Part shown: positions 27,701 through 36,712 of the stretch, in pieces | Position numbering within the stretch: the first letter of the stretch is position 1 | How the letters are laid out: each line of letters opens with the position of its first letter | NCBI GenBank assembly: GCA_947579665.1 | Contig: OX388345.1 | Location: forward strand, 71,043,454-71,107,453 | DNA from: Sympetrum striolatum | Lineage: Eukaryota; Arthropoda; Insecta; Odonata; Libellulidae | Reading direction: 5' to 3' | DNA length: 64,000 bases | Translations under genes and position numbers: made by a program | The notes under the pieces: generated by a model | What the model was told of the DNA's origin: nothing | The model's database searches: none | The model's input: the letters and a program-made list of their open reading frames with translations, nothing else

Positions 27701-30700
27701 ATTTATGATTAACTGGCGGAAGCTCTAATTATATGCATGAATGTATGCAAATTGTATGCATATTTTTATATGCCTACGTGATTATATCCTACTAATTTTC
27801 GAAGCAAAATAAATTTACAGTGATAATAAATAATTTCGACTATGATAGGTCTATTGTTAATGGTTTATGAATTTTGGATGTAAATGAACGATTTAGAAGT
27901 AAGTTCACATAACACCAAATGCAGTAGGTAAGGAAAATGAAACTTGAACACTGCCACAAAAATCGGAACTTTTTCGAATGGTTGATCTCATTTACATTCT
28001 CTCTGGCTGAACCATTGAAAAAGTATTTTTCCGGTCACCTTCTAACCTGCATTATTTTCTCTTAAAATGGCTTACATCGTTTTCTCAATCATGTAATTGA
28101 ACCATTTTCTCAATCTTATAAACAGCCTACATCCCAGGATCTGTGCACATCACTTCTGAGCCTGTTTACCAAATTATCTTTACATTTTTAGATGTATTGC
28201 CTTAGTGTTGAAGAGAATCAGCATTCTCTTCTTAGTAAGCATAAAATTTTCCATATCCCCATTGTTTATTTTCCTATCATCGTCTCCATGCTTTATGTAA
28301 AAAATATATAAGTAATTAACTGTAACACCATTCATATTCCTTCATTGACGAACTTTTCATTATATTTCCGTCCACATCTAAGAATGGCATTTTCAAGCAA
28401 TTTTCTATCTCACACAAATACCCTAAAAGATGCGTCGAATTTTAGTCGGACTGAAAACGTATCCTGTCACCACTGCATGGAAGACCCTTTTTCTTTCCTC
28501 TCTCACCCCCACGGAGAAGCCACCTTTGTTTCGTCGAGAAGGCCGGTATGAATGGCACTCATATACCGTTATGTAGACGAAAACAAGGAGAGCAGAAATA
28601 GCACCAAAGGGGACTGACCGCTGAAATCCGTAGTAGCAGATTTAAATTTATTATTCATGCATGAGTGCATTACGTGTATATTTTAAAAATGGAGTTATGT
28701 CTAAAATTGTTGGCTCATACCTTTTTCCAATGTTGAAATTATTAATCGTTTTAGCATTCAAACATTTATTACGGAGAAGGTGTAAATGAAAGGAATTAAA
28801 TAATTAGAAGTATATTATTCAATTCTTTTGGTGCTTGACTCGACTCTGCGCGACTAGTCCTTCTGATTTAATTATTCAAAAGAAATGTTCGCACATACAA
28901 TATAAAGCGGTTTGTTAAAAGACTACAGGTTCGATAGTAGTAAGTCCTAAACGACCGGAGCCCTCGGCTGAGTATCCTTCAAGAATATAACTCTGTATAG
29001 ACAATAATTATTTGATATATTCCTTAGCTGTGATTTACATGACGAAATACGCGACAACATGACCCTATTCTCAACGATAATGATTTTCGCAGCCCGATGG
29101 CGAAAAGATTATTGCGAGATTATAGCGAGGACAGATGGCCTATACTGGTATCATCTCACATATAGTATAAAGTGTGCTACTATTTAAATTATTTAAATCA
29201 AAATTCCCTGCAAATGTAAATGGCGTCCAAACAACGTGGCGACTTTCACAAATTCGTTTTCAATGAAAAATAGCAACTTATTTCCTATTTGAATTCCACT
29301 ATCACATATCATTATTTTTAATAGCAGGTATTGTTTCATTATTACCCCATTTTTATTCTTATTACATTTTTTTAATTTCCCCTTCTTCCGTTGACCTAAT
29401 TTACAGTAGTTCATATTCTCTTAATTATCGTATCATAATCTTTACGAAAATGATCATCCTGCGGGCATGTGGAGCATTAACTGAAATAACCAATTTCATT
29501 CTAAATCTGCATTGATGGAATATTTTATGTTAGGAGGAGATATGAGCAGCCAAAGTAATTCATGTCCAATATTTTATGAAGAAGAGCGAATTACGCTTGA
29601 GATTCAAGCCGATTTAACGAAATACGAATTTAATACTTTCATAATACAATACTGCTTCTACCGCAGCAAAAGCAATGACTTTCAGCAATTATTTATAAAA
29701 TATATATCATCACAAAAGCCTTCAAAACGTGCCAGGCATAAAGAGGAAGACGAAAAGCGCGCTCAAAACAGAGAATCTGAAAGACTCGCCCTTCTCGAGT
29801 TATGCTGGTTGCATCGAAGGTGGTAACTTTTTTATGCTGCTAGCTGTACACTTAGTTTCTAGGGTAAATGTAAATTATAAAAAAGGTGCATTCAAACTTG
29901 AGATAGTAGGAAATGGAATTAAATATAATTTATTCCTTCATTCATTCTATTTTTAGAATCTTTGAATCATAATCCCAAGAAATTCCTCTTGCATACAATT
30001 TTTCTCAGACAGCACTTTTAAAGCATACCTGTTAACAGTTGAATGAAGTGCAAAGGAAGTGCCAAGAAGATTAATGGAATAATCAGTTTTACTGCCTGCA
30101 AATGTTATTCCTTTACCTAACATGAATGGGAATGGTACTATGAAAAAAATCAAGTTCAGCATGGCCGGATCATGATAGATATCTATAGGTCATACTGCAT
30201 AAATTTTATGCAACTACATGCATAACATTCTTTCAGTTAAACTGTAACTTGTAAATAAGGTACTTGCAATTTAACTAATAGTTTTCATTCATTCCCGAAA
30301 GACTTGACTTGCAGCCATGAACTCCAACAGTAATGGTTGTGCTTTAGATGAGGTACATACCATTTCCAAAATCATAACTTTTAAATAAAGAAATTCTAAG
30401 TGGACCTCTCCGCTTATAACATACTATTTTTCTGGCCAATATGCTTCATATGAAGCAGTTGAGTATGAGTAGTGTCCCATAAGCTTTGATTTTCTTGTGT
30501 TATTTCTAATGATTTAATTTCGGTTCAAACTGGATAAAACAATTATGCATTACTTTGTTCAACTTGCCCACCTATAGGTGGTTGGTGGAAACAATAGTTT
30601 TCCTCAATTTCCTCCAAAACAACTTTTCTGCAACTTCAAATGTAGTTTTGGTCACTCTTACATTAGTTTGGGTCCATGTCTAGCATTGAAATATTATCTC

Positions 30701-33700
30701 TCTAAAAAAATTTCTTCCCTGTCTCCATAAAATTGCACTTATTTACAAGGAGATTATTATAGGTACATGCTGTATGATTGAACTGTCAAGTTCTTTAATA
30801 GCAGTTTTTATTGACTCAAATGAACTTTACTGCATTTTTCATTTGCCTTTTGATACAGGAAACTGAAACTATATCTTTCATCCATGTCTCAGTCTTGCTC
30901 ATTCTTGAGAGAATATGAAAACTGCTATGGTAATAGTGATGCAGGATACTAGGATTTATTTTAGGGACTCTTTATTGAATACTATGAAAAGTGTAATTAA
31001 TAGAGTCAATGTGCCATTCTAACAAGGACATTGTATACTGAGCATTCTGTCTCAGTAAAGAAAGCAAGGAAAGAGTACCTCAATTCTCATCCAGACTAGT
31101 GACTCTCATTCCCTCTCAAGAGTTTTTGATAGCTGAGGGAGAGGTTGAGGATAAACCATCTTGCAAGCTAAATATTTAACAGGCAGTTAAAACATATTTC
31201 AACCTCTATTGCTATTGTTGGTAAGAACCTGAATACAATATTTGACATTAAAATTTGGATTTCCACAAAAATATTTAAAAATTTAAAAACCTCAACGTAC
31301 AAAGACAGCATTTACTTACCTATTTTATTGAAATCATCTTCCATCAAGTCTTCTAAACCTATCTGCTGAAAGTAATCTTTGCTCCAACCCTGACTTCCAC
31401 TAGGACCAGCCTGATATGTCCATTTACAAACAACTGAACAGAGAGACCTGTAAAAATAACATTTTTCACAAAATTAGAAAAATTAAAAATAAAATCCAAT
31501 GAATTGGCAGAGATGTCACGGAAATTGAACTTCATACTGAATGAAGAGAGATGGATACTTTTCCACACAATTTTACTGTGGAGACTACTGTTTTTTGGCA
31601 TCTCAATGTCATCATCAAAAATTGTGCCAATGTTTGTTTGAAGTGTAAATAGATCTGTGAGGAAAACTTGTGAGAGTCAACCCAAGGATAAACGGAGGTG
31701 AAAAATAGCAACATGACTGGGACTCGAACCCAGGTCTCCCACTTTCTGGGCGTGTGTTCTAAGTGCAATGTTATTACTTTTCCTCATCTTTAGAGAATTA
31801 GTTGCAAAGAGGTCTTTGAGGTTTATGCATGAGCTTCTTTATGCATTTTGTTGTATGGGGATATGCCTATCCAGGAAATAAATTAATGCCATTTAAGAAC
31901 AAGAAATCAGAGTCATCACTGAATAAATGAGGACCGAAAGCAGGTCTGCATGAACAGCATTAACGGACTGCTTTAGAACAGTGGTTCTAAACTGTTTCAG
32001 CTGCAGGCACCCCTGGGTTCCAAAAATATGTTCTTATACCTAAAGTATTGAATTTTCATAAGCTATGGATGCTGATAATTGTGTCTCAGAAGCCCCTGAA
32101 CAAACATGTTAACAAATACTGGTTTAGACATTAAAGGAAAGATGAAAGAATGTCTGAAGACATGTATGAGAAGAATATAAAAGGTAGAAAAGGGAGAGGA
32201 AGACCAAGGAATTGCAGATTTAATACAGTGAATGAGCTGCTGGAAGATGAGTATGAAACTTGCGACAGTGATACTCGTGACGGTGAAACTTGGACAATTC
32301 AAACTTCTATGACTTGAAATTGCTTTCAATTTGAACTTTTTCTTTGAGCCATAGATTTTGTCTTTTAAGTAAGTTAAAAATCATCATTAATTTGTTTTTT
32401 AGGTTAATTTGAAAAATTACCAGCAAGATAAATCATTCCACAATACAAACTTCCCAAAAACCAGCAGGTGACCTTGAAATTCAATTGAAAATCATAATGA
32501 TGTAAGTGAATCCATAGTTATTAAATCAACTATAATAGTACCACATAGTAAATAGCCTTTTTCGGTACCAGTGGGCTTAGCATCAACAACCTACCCCACC
32601 TCCTAATACCTCCACCTTTGGCATCCCCCCATTCTCATGCAGTGAGTCTCTACTATGCGGTTCTATAATAGAATCATAGATAATTACTGAAAGACTACAA
32701 TGGAGGAAGCAAGTAAAAATCTCAGACTTTATTGAGACACTGTAAATGAAGTTTTTGTCTGAAATCAGTAATAATGCAGTCGGTGAAATTTAATTTTTAT
32801 CATTTAAAACTGTTAGAAAAAAACAGTTAAACAAAGCAGGATATCTTCTGATTTTTGCATATATTTAGACATACATTTGTAATAGGTATAATTTTAATTT
32901 TCACTGGTACTCTTTTAGGTTAAAATTATCCAAATTAAATTGATCAAGGGAATATTAAAAAAATGTACACATTTGTTTGAGGTGAAAGATGTTTGCAATT
33001 ATAAGAATTCTTTAAAGTACAGAGGATTACAGTGAACCAACAAGAAAAGTATTATGCTTATTGTGAAAACAAATAGGATGATTATCACTTATGTGATTAT
33101 AATCAATATCTTCTCAAGTTGAGAATAAATTAAAAGTTGTTGATTTTAATTTAAATTAAATCACCTTATAGGTACTCCTGTTGCCTTCCAAGTTAGAAAA
33201 TCTGGTAGATCAAAGAAGTATCCAGCTCGTTTCCAGCATGTTCTTGTAGCATATTTCTTTAGCCAAAGCAGCTTTGGAGTCTCCATTTCAGGAGAAATTG
33301 TTCCACCAACATTTTGTAATACTGGGTGTTTCAGACTATTTATATGTTTTGCTTCATTTTCTGCTCGATGGTCTAACCACAGGACAACATTTTGTTCGTC
33401 ATTTCCTAATAGCAAAGACGAAAACGATTTTAAATTTAATAGAACAATAAAAAACTATCATCAATACAAGAGCAATTATATTAGGTGGAGGAAACAACAG
33501 AATTACAAGGGGCAAGGCAAATATTAAACTGATGTAACCTAGAGAGTTCCATGCAGTCAAATAAATTCAACTGCAAGGAAATGGAATCAGCACCGAAGTA
33601 AAACGACAGAACAGATGAAAAATTCAACAAAATAATTAATGAACAACACAATTTTTATGATCTGTTGCAATGAAAAATAATCAGCTTACCTAGGAATTGC

Positions 33701-34387
33701 TAAACTGAAAAATATGAATGATAACTTTCTCGAAACACTTTAGTATCAACTACTTCCTAATTTTTAGCAAGTAAATAAAAAAATAGAAATTAAATTTGCC
33801 AGTAATAATCAACATACAAAATACGATTCTGAGAAAATTTAAGGAGAAAGCCAACCGCTCTGACTAATTCCAAAATTTAATATATTTTTATTCCAATTTT
33901 ATCATTCTAGCAGTTATTCGAGCATAGAAGATGAGAAAGGACGTCTTGTAAGTCGAATTTATTCCGACTATAAAATGCTCCACCGGTTTCTTAGTGGGCA
34001 AAAATAGCAACAAATTCAAAACCTGTAGGGCTGATAGTCACAGGCTGTCCATTATTATCCACAGCCACTAAAGAACAGGTAGCATCGAAACCCAAGCCCT
34101 TCACGTTTTCCTGCTTCACAGACTTCGTCACTTCCTAAACAATTTATAAACACATTAGTCATGGGGTAAAATATTATTTGTTGAAAGATAAAAATTATAT
34201 TACATACTCTGATAGTAAAACAGCAAGCTTTCCAGATGTCATCTGATGACTGTTCAAAATATCCCGGTTTGGGAGTCCATGTTTTCGTAGCCTTAGTTGA
34301 AATAGCAGCTACCTTTCCATTTTCATCTACTAAGGCAGCACGAACACTACCAGTACCAACATCTACTCCTACAAAGTAACTCGGCAT
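12666..34387 (-). CDS. FGGY: FGGY carbohydrate kinase (probable D-ribulokinase), complete, 10 exons
   Basis: Ten exons join to a 1647-nt reading frame (548 residues plus stop), close to the roughly 550 residues of animal FGGY proteins. Every junction keeps frame. Motifs in order: phosphate-1 loop [13 protein letters not shown] near residues 7-19; GFDATCSLV near 75-83; sugar-binding WLDHRA near 107-112; MIDAHAG near 255-261 with the likely catalytic Asp257; phosphate-2 ICGTST near 286-291; [10 protein letters not shown] near 386-395; adenosine motif CGGLSRN near 453-459. Known for the family: ATP-dependent sugar phosphorylation, with human FGGY acting on D-ribulose as a cytosolic metabolite-repair enzyme. 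Inferred: the same role here. No signal peptide is visible. The introns total about 20 kb, and intron 9 has a GC donor. The start is the first ATG, directly followed by the phosphate-1 loop. Identification is near certain; substrate is inferred. Confidence 0.96.
12745..13675 (-). other. FGGY intron 9 (GC-AG), with a retroposon tail
   Basis: The donor is gcaagt and the acceptor ttcttacag. At 12822-12893 on the plus strand lies a retroposon tail: GGTAAGGTGTAAGAA, stem AGACT/AGTCT, CTCGCCCGAATAAAGGCC and (ATT)n. Confidence 0.7.
13676..13956 (-). CDS. FGGY: FGGY exon 9 (adenosine motif, GC donor)
   Basis: 281 nt, acceptor ttag|TATGG. It encodes [20 protein letters not shown] and [13 protein letters not shown], the ATP-binding signature. 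The donor reads AAAAAG|gcaagt, a GC donor. It is supported because phase 2 plus the first base of exon 10 rebuilds an Arg codon and the expected C-terminus follows. Confidence 0.95.
13957..16226 (-). other. FGGY intron 8, with a retroposon tail
   Basis: No gene. At 15890-15965 (plus strand) is a tail copy: GGTTAGGTGTAAGAG, stem AGGCCC/GGGCCT, TTGCCGCAATAAAGG. A more decayed related stretch lies near 15640-15745. Confidence 0.6.
16227..16301 (-). CDS. FGGY: FGGY exon 8
   Basis: 75 nt, phase 0 at both ends, acceptor gcag|ATATC, donor AGCT|gtgagt. It encodes [19 protein letters not shown], the helix that precedes the C-terminal ATP site. Confidence 0.93.
16302..16988 (-). other. FGGY intron 7
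   Basis: AT-rich, with a short (ATTG)n microsatellite near 16803-16822. Nothing else seen. Confidence 0.6.
16989..17139 (-). CDS. FGGY: FGGY exon 7
   Basis: 151 nt, acceptor tttag|ACAC, donor AATG|gtaagt. It encodes a helix [10 protein letters not shown] and then [20 protein letters not shown], one of the most conserved blocks of the family. Confidence 0.94.
19200..19420 (-). pseudogene. Mariner transposase fragment (N-terminal HTH)
   Basis: On the minus strand the translation holds [20 protein letters not shown], then [25 protein letters not shown] and LHDE, the N-terminal helix-turn-helix of mariner/SETMAR-type transposases. The catalytic D,D,D part is absent. The fragment sits in FGGY intron 6 (17140-20115), which is otherwise AT-rich with nothing recognised. 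Confidence 0.8.
20116..20326 (-). CDS. FGGY: FGGY exon 6 (phosphate-2 motif)
   Basis: 211 nt, acceptor attag|GACT. It encodes [10 protein letters not shown], then [16 protein letters not shown] and [15 protein letters not shown]. The donor is taken as CCAA|gtgcgt because it gives phase 2, which the next exon completes. Reading on past it gives only a short tail and a stop. Confidence 0.92.
20744..20800 (+). mobile_element. hAT-like terminal fragment
   Basis: CAGGGTTTTCCAACCTTTT followed by GGGCCACA resembles the end of hAT-family elements, which often start CAGNGGTTTTCAACC. The other end was not found. Located in FGGY intron 5. Confidence 0.4.
20932..21585 (-). repeat. Interspersed repeat with terminal hairpin (copy 1)
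   Basis: Nearly the whole stretch is the reverse complement of 47588-48168. It includes two internal sub-copies (ATAACTCCAAAACAA at 21004 and 21180) and a terminal hairpin, ACTTTCTC paired with GAGAAAGT at 21542-21583. No coding capacity. Class not assigned. Confidence 0.7.
21780..21900 (+). repeat. tRNA-derived SINE, family A
   Basis: The decayed B-box region TAGTCCCAGTCATGT followed by TATTTTTCACCTC is shared with 31680-31775 (opposite strand) and with 52227-52265. Degenerate. Confidence 0.5.
22021..22048. repeat. Perfect 28-bp palindrome
   Basis: TTTTTTAACATCAA and its exact reverse complement abut with no spacer. The flanks do not extend the symmetry. Located in FGGY intron 5. Confidence 0.75.
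22475..22663 (-). CDS. FGGY: FGGY exon 5 (catalytic Asp)
   Basis: 189 nt, acceptor gtag|GCTC, donor CTTG|gtaagt. It carries [15 protein letters not shown], which holds the presumed catalytic base Asp257. It lies 8.7 kb from exon 4, across the longest FGGY intron. Confidence 0.95.
22664..31319 (-). other. FGGY intron 4, 8.7 kb, no gene recognised
   Basis: A decayed tRNA-like SINE is probable at 23060-23310 (minus strand, GACCTGGGTAGGATCCC), with a tail-like fragment at 23341-23400 (TAGATGGAAGAAG, AATAAAGATC). The 24180-25110 stretch is mixed repeat-like DNA with a (TA)n run near 24996. From about 25500 to 31319 only chance reading frames are seen. Confidence 0.5.
31320..31447 (-). CDS. FGGY: FGGY exon 4
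   Basis: 128 nt, acceptor acag|GTCT, donor ATAG|gtaagt. It encodes [11 protein letters not shown] followed by an [11 protein letters not shown] segment, matching the family block after the sugar-binding region. Confidence 0.93.
31680..31775 (-). repeat. tRNA-derived SINE, family A
   Basis: Minus-strand reading has AGACCTGGGTTCGAGTCCCA (exact B box) followed by GTCATGTTGCTATTTTTCAC. It shares this head and body with 21780 and 52227, so it is a repeat and not a tRNA gene. Confidence 0.65.
31979..32030 (+). mobile_element. hAT-like terminal fragment
   Basis: CAGTGGTTCTAAACTGTTT followed by GGCACCCCTGGG resembles ends of hAT-type non-autonomous elements. Located in FGGY intron 3. No partner end identified. 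Confidence 0.45.
32095..32250 (+). pseudogene. LINE 3' fragment (C-terminal RT region)
   Basis: Plus-strand translation gives a stretch with [15 protein letters not shown], the Gly-Arg-x-x-Arg-Gly-Arg-Pro-Arg block near the C-terminus of several LINE ORF2 proteins. It is related to the end of the fragment at 36832-37540. The rest is lost. Confidence 0.55.
33165..33405 (-). CDS. FGGY: FGGY exon 3 (sugar-binding Asp-His-Arg)
   Basis: 241 nt, acceptor ttag|GAAAT, donor ATAAG|gtgatt. It encodes [14 protein letters not shown], then [11 protein letters not shown], both highly conserved in animal FGGY. The Asp-His-Arg of WLDHRA is expected to contact the sugar. Confidence 0.95.
34023..34134 (-). 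CDS. FGGY: FGGY exon 2
   Basis: 112 nt with acceptor tttag|GAAG and donor ACAG|gttttg, running phase 0 to phase 1. It encodes the conserved block [15 protein letters not shown]. It is separated from exon 1 by a 73-bp intron, the shortest in this gene. Confidence 0.94.
34208..34387 (-). CDS. FGGY: FGGY exon 1 (start codon, phosphate-1 loop)
   Basis: 60 codons from the ATG at 34387-34385. It opens with [19 protein letters not shown], the N-terminal ATP-phosphate loop of FGGY-family kinases. It ends AGA|gtatgt in phase 0. No in-frame ATG further upstream is linked to an exon. Confidence 0.95.
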
Positions 34388-34660
34388 GATTTTATTTTGG
34401 AAATAACTTGGCCAGTTAAAGGAATAAAATCCTTAAGATCCGCGACGTCACCCAATCTCAAGTTTCCCGCGAAAAGAGCGATCTATTTTTGGTTATCTCC
34501 ATCGCCCCCCTGACCTCTTAACCATTTATCGACGACATTAACCTTTGAACCTAGTGAACTCGTGAAACTTATGCAATTCAAACGAATAGCTAATACAGCT
34601 AATACCACGTCATCTACCGACAAAGGATATTTTCATGACGTCACATTTTCACGAAAGAGC
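34388..34660 (-). promoter_or_regulatory. FGGY 5' flank with two CRE-like sites
   Basis: The sequence just upstream of the FGGY ATG has a perfect TGACGTCA at 34636-34643 and a CGACGTCA at 34443-34450, plus a GC-richer stretch with CCCGCGAAAAG. CREB/ATF factors bind such palindromes in animals. Promoter function is inferred from position; no TATA box was chosen. Confidence 0.4.
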
Positions 34661-36398
34661 TTGAAAGAGCCGCAATTTGAATTCATGATAATGCGAATTC
34701 AATTTATATAGCTTTATTTATAGATTAAGATAGTATTTAGTTTTAAGACAGTAGAGTTTTTTCCAGCCACTCTCACTCGGGAATAAGACTGAACTATCTG
34801 AATAGTGTAATTAGATGCTATCGTAAAAAGTCCCACTTTGCTAATTATCTGTAAACAAGCAATTAAGAGATAAGGGTAAGTGATACATCTGGCGAAGTAT
34901 TGTCAAGAGCTGCTGTATGTATTAATTCTTCGGTAAATTTCTAGATTCGAGAAACTAGAAATTTACCAATTCTTCTCCTTACGGTAAGAATGTTTTTGCT
35001 TCAATTACTAAATACACTCACATATACATGATGCAACAGGTTTTTTTGGGCTACGTAATTTATATTCCAAAGATTCCAACATACAAAATCTACACCCTCG
35101 TACTGCTTTTTAATCTTGACTCATGTCCAATTGTCTATGTTCCCAATTGTTTCAACTTTGAGAGACATCCAGAAAATTTCCCGTTATCTCGTTTGTTAGA
35201 TGACCATATTTTAGCAAGATCTGCCAGTTTTTAAATAGTATTAAGTTTTAGCAGTATTGTCCTATACCTAGCATTAAGAATGGGGAAATAAGGAATTGGT
35301 ATTTCAATTTTGACTAAAGGCAGCAACACCTTTCGTCAAAATGTTTAAGATTTCCTGATAACTATTTTGTTATTTTTTTGAAGCAGCTTTTATAATAAAT
35401 GTCCAAGTACCTCGGAATAACCTACCTCCACCGTATATATAAGTATTTTAAATCCCAAGTACGATAAATATATCCAAGGAACTGCATTTGTACCAAAAAT
35501 TTAAATTTAATTGTTGCTACCTATAATTTTGAATTTTTGTTTAGACAATATTGGAAAAATTGCATTAAAATCTTTCAAATCGATCATTTATAAAACCAGT
35601 ATCCTATAAAATTGATTCAAAATAATATATTATCTTCAAAAAGTCAACCCTAGGACTGGTTTTCTTAGACTTGAAAGTCTGAAACATCTTAAAACAGAAG
35701 ATTTTGAGGTTTCCTGCAATCTGCTGTGGCTATATATTCATATTGCTGAAGTCATATCCATTGATTGATATAATCAGAGAGATAGTGATGTTATTTGAAT
35801 GGACTTAGAAATTACAGTATTGATTTTCTTTCAATTGTTACATTCTTTCTATGCAAGGTGTTAAAGGAATCTGATGTATTCTCAATGACTTTTAGAAGTA
35901 CTCCATCCAACAGCTTCCTTGTTATTTTATATAGTTTTCTTAGAGCTCATTAAGTTCTTTCAAAAACATTGTTCCAGAACATCTTTCTCTTATGTAATCA
36001 TTAAACAATAATGAAAAGTAGGGCAATTAGCATAAGATACTTGAATAGATTTTTGGGATAATTTATTTAAATTGAAGGTACATATATATGTACATAAAAT
36101 ATCCAATAAATCTTAAAAATAATCCAACTGGAGAAGAATTTCAAACTTCTGTTTTTAAAATATAAGTATCAATTAGGAATAATTAAGTAGAAGTTGATTG
36201 AATAAAATTTCAAATTTATTTAATTTCAAGATGGCATTAGATCTAGAGAAAATAAGTGTTTCATTGACTCAAAATTTATAAATTAATCTCACAAATTTAT
36301 GCAAGAGCCTTGATTAAACTTCAAGTGAAAAACTATTAAAAGACTTTGCATAACTCAACATTATTATGTTTTACAATAATTTTTCATTTAAAATTCCA
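34661..36398. other. Intergenic spacer between the cyclase 3' end and FGGY
   Basis: AT-rich DNA between the two genes. I see no gene in it. The only striking structure is the short hairpin flanked by direct repeats at 34924-34975. Confidence 0.6.
34924..34975. repeat. 36-bp hairpin flanked by 8-bp direct repeats
   Basis: Arms GGTAAATTTCTAG (34932-34944) and CTAGAAATTTACC (34955-34967) pair perfectly around a 10-nt loop. Directly outside lie identical 8-mers AATTCTTC at 34924-34931 and 34968-34975. This has the form of a target-site duplication around a tiny inverted-repeat insertion. Confidence 0.7.
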
Positions 36399-36404
36399 TT
36401 TATT
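36399..36404 (-). terminator. Cyclase gene polyadenylation signal (AATAAA)
   Basis: AATAAA on the minus strand, about 165 nt past the stop codon, in an AT-rich 3' region. Likely but not proven. Confidence 0.5.
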
Positions 36405-36568
36405 TTACAATGAAAGTTACTGCTCATCATGCCAGTAACGCAATCCTTGGGATGTAAACATAAGACTATAAAGGTAAACATGGAGAAGTATGAAATGTAA
36501 ACATACATTACTTTTGAAAACATGAAAAGTTGACCATGAATAATTAGTGTTAACTATAATTTTCATGA

Positions 36569-36712
36569 TTACAGGAAATTTCTTGGTACAGGTAATGAAA
36601 AAAGAAGGGGTGAGCTTTCAACAACATTAGCTTCATGCCAATCTACTGTTTGGCCATTGCAATGAAGTCTCCAAAACTCTTTCACCATAGTAGATGAAAT
36701 TCCGAGCCAAAC
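36569..36712 (-). CDS. ADCY10: ADCY10-like last exon and stop
   Basis: 144 nt, acceptor ttgcag|GTTTGG, ending in TAA at 36571-36569. It encodes [20 protein letters not shown] and a short tail ending PRNFL. The human protein continues somewhat further, so this C-terminus is shorter. Confidence 0.88.
   Translation of the reverse strand, partial: VWLGISSTMVKEFWRLHCNGQTVDWHEANVVESSPLLFSLPVPRNFL

Noticed and set aside
29512..29826. 104-codon plus-strand frame with a basic [14 protein letters not shown] stretch
   Set aside because: It lies antisense inside an FGGY intron, matches no family I know, and is within chance length for AT-rich DNA.
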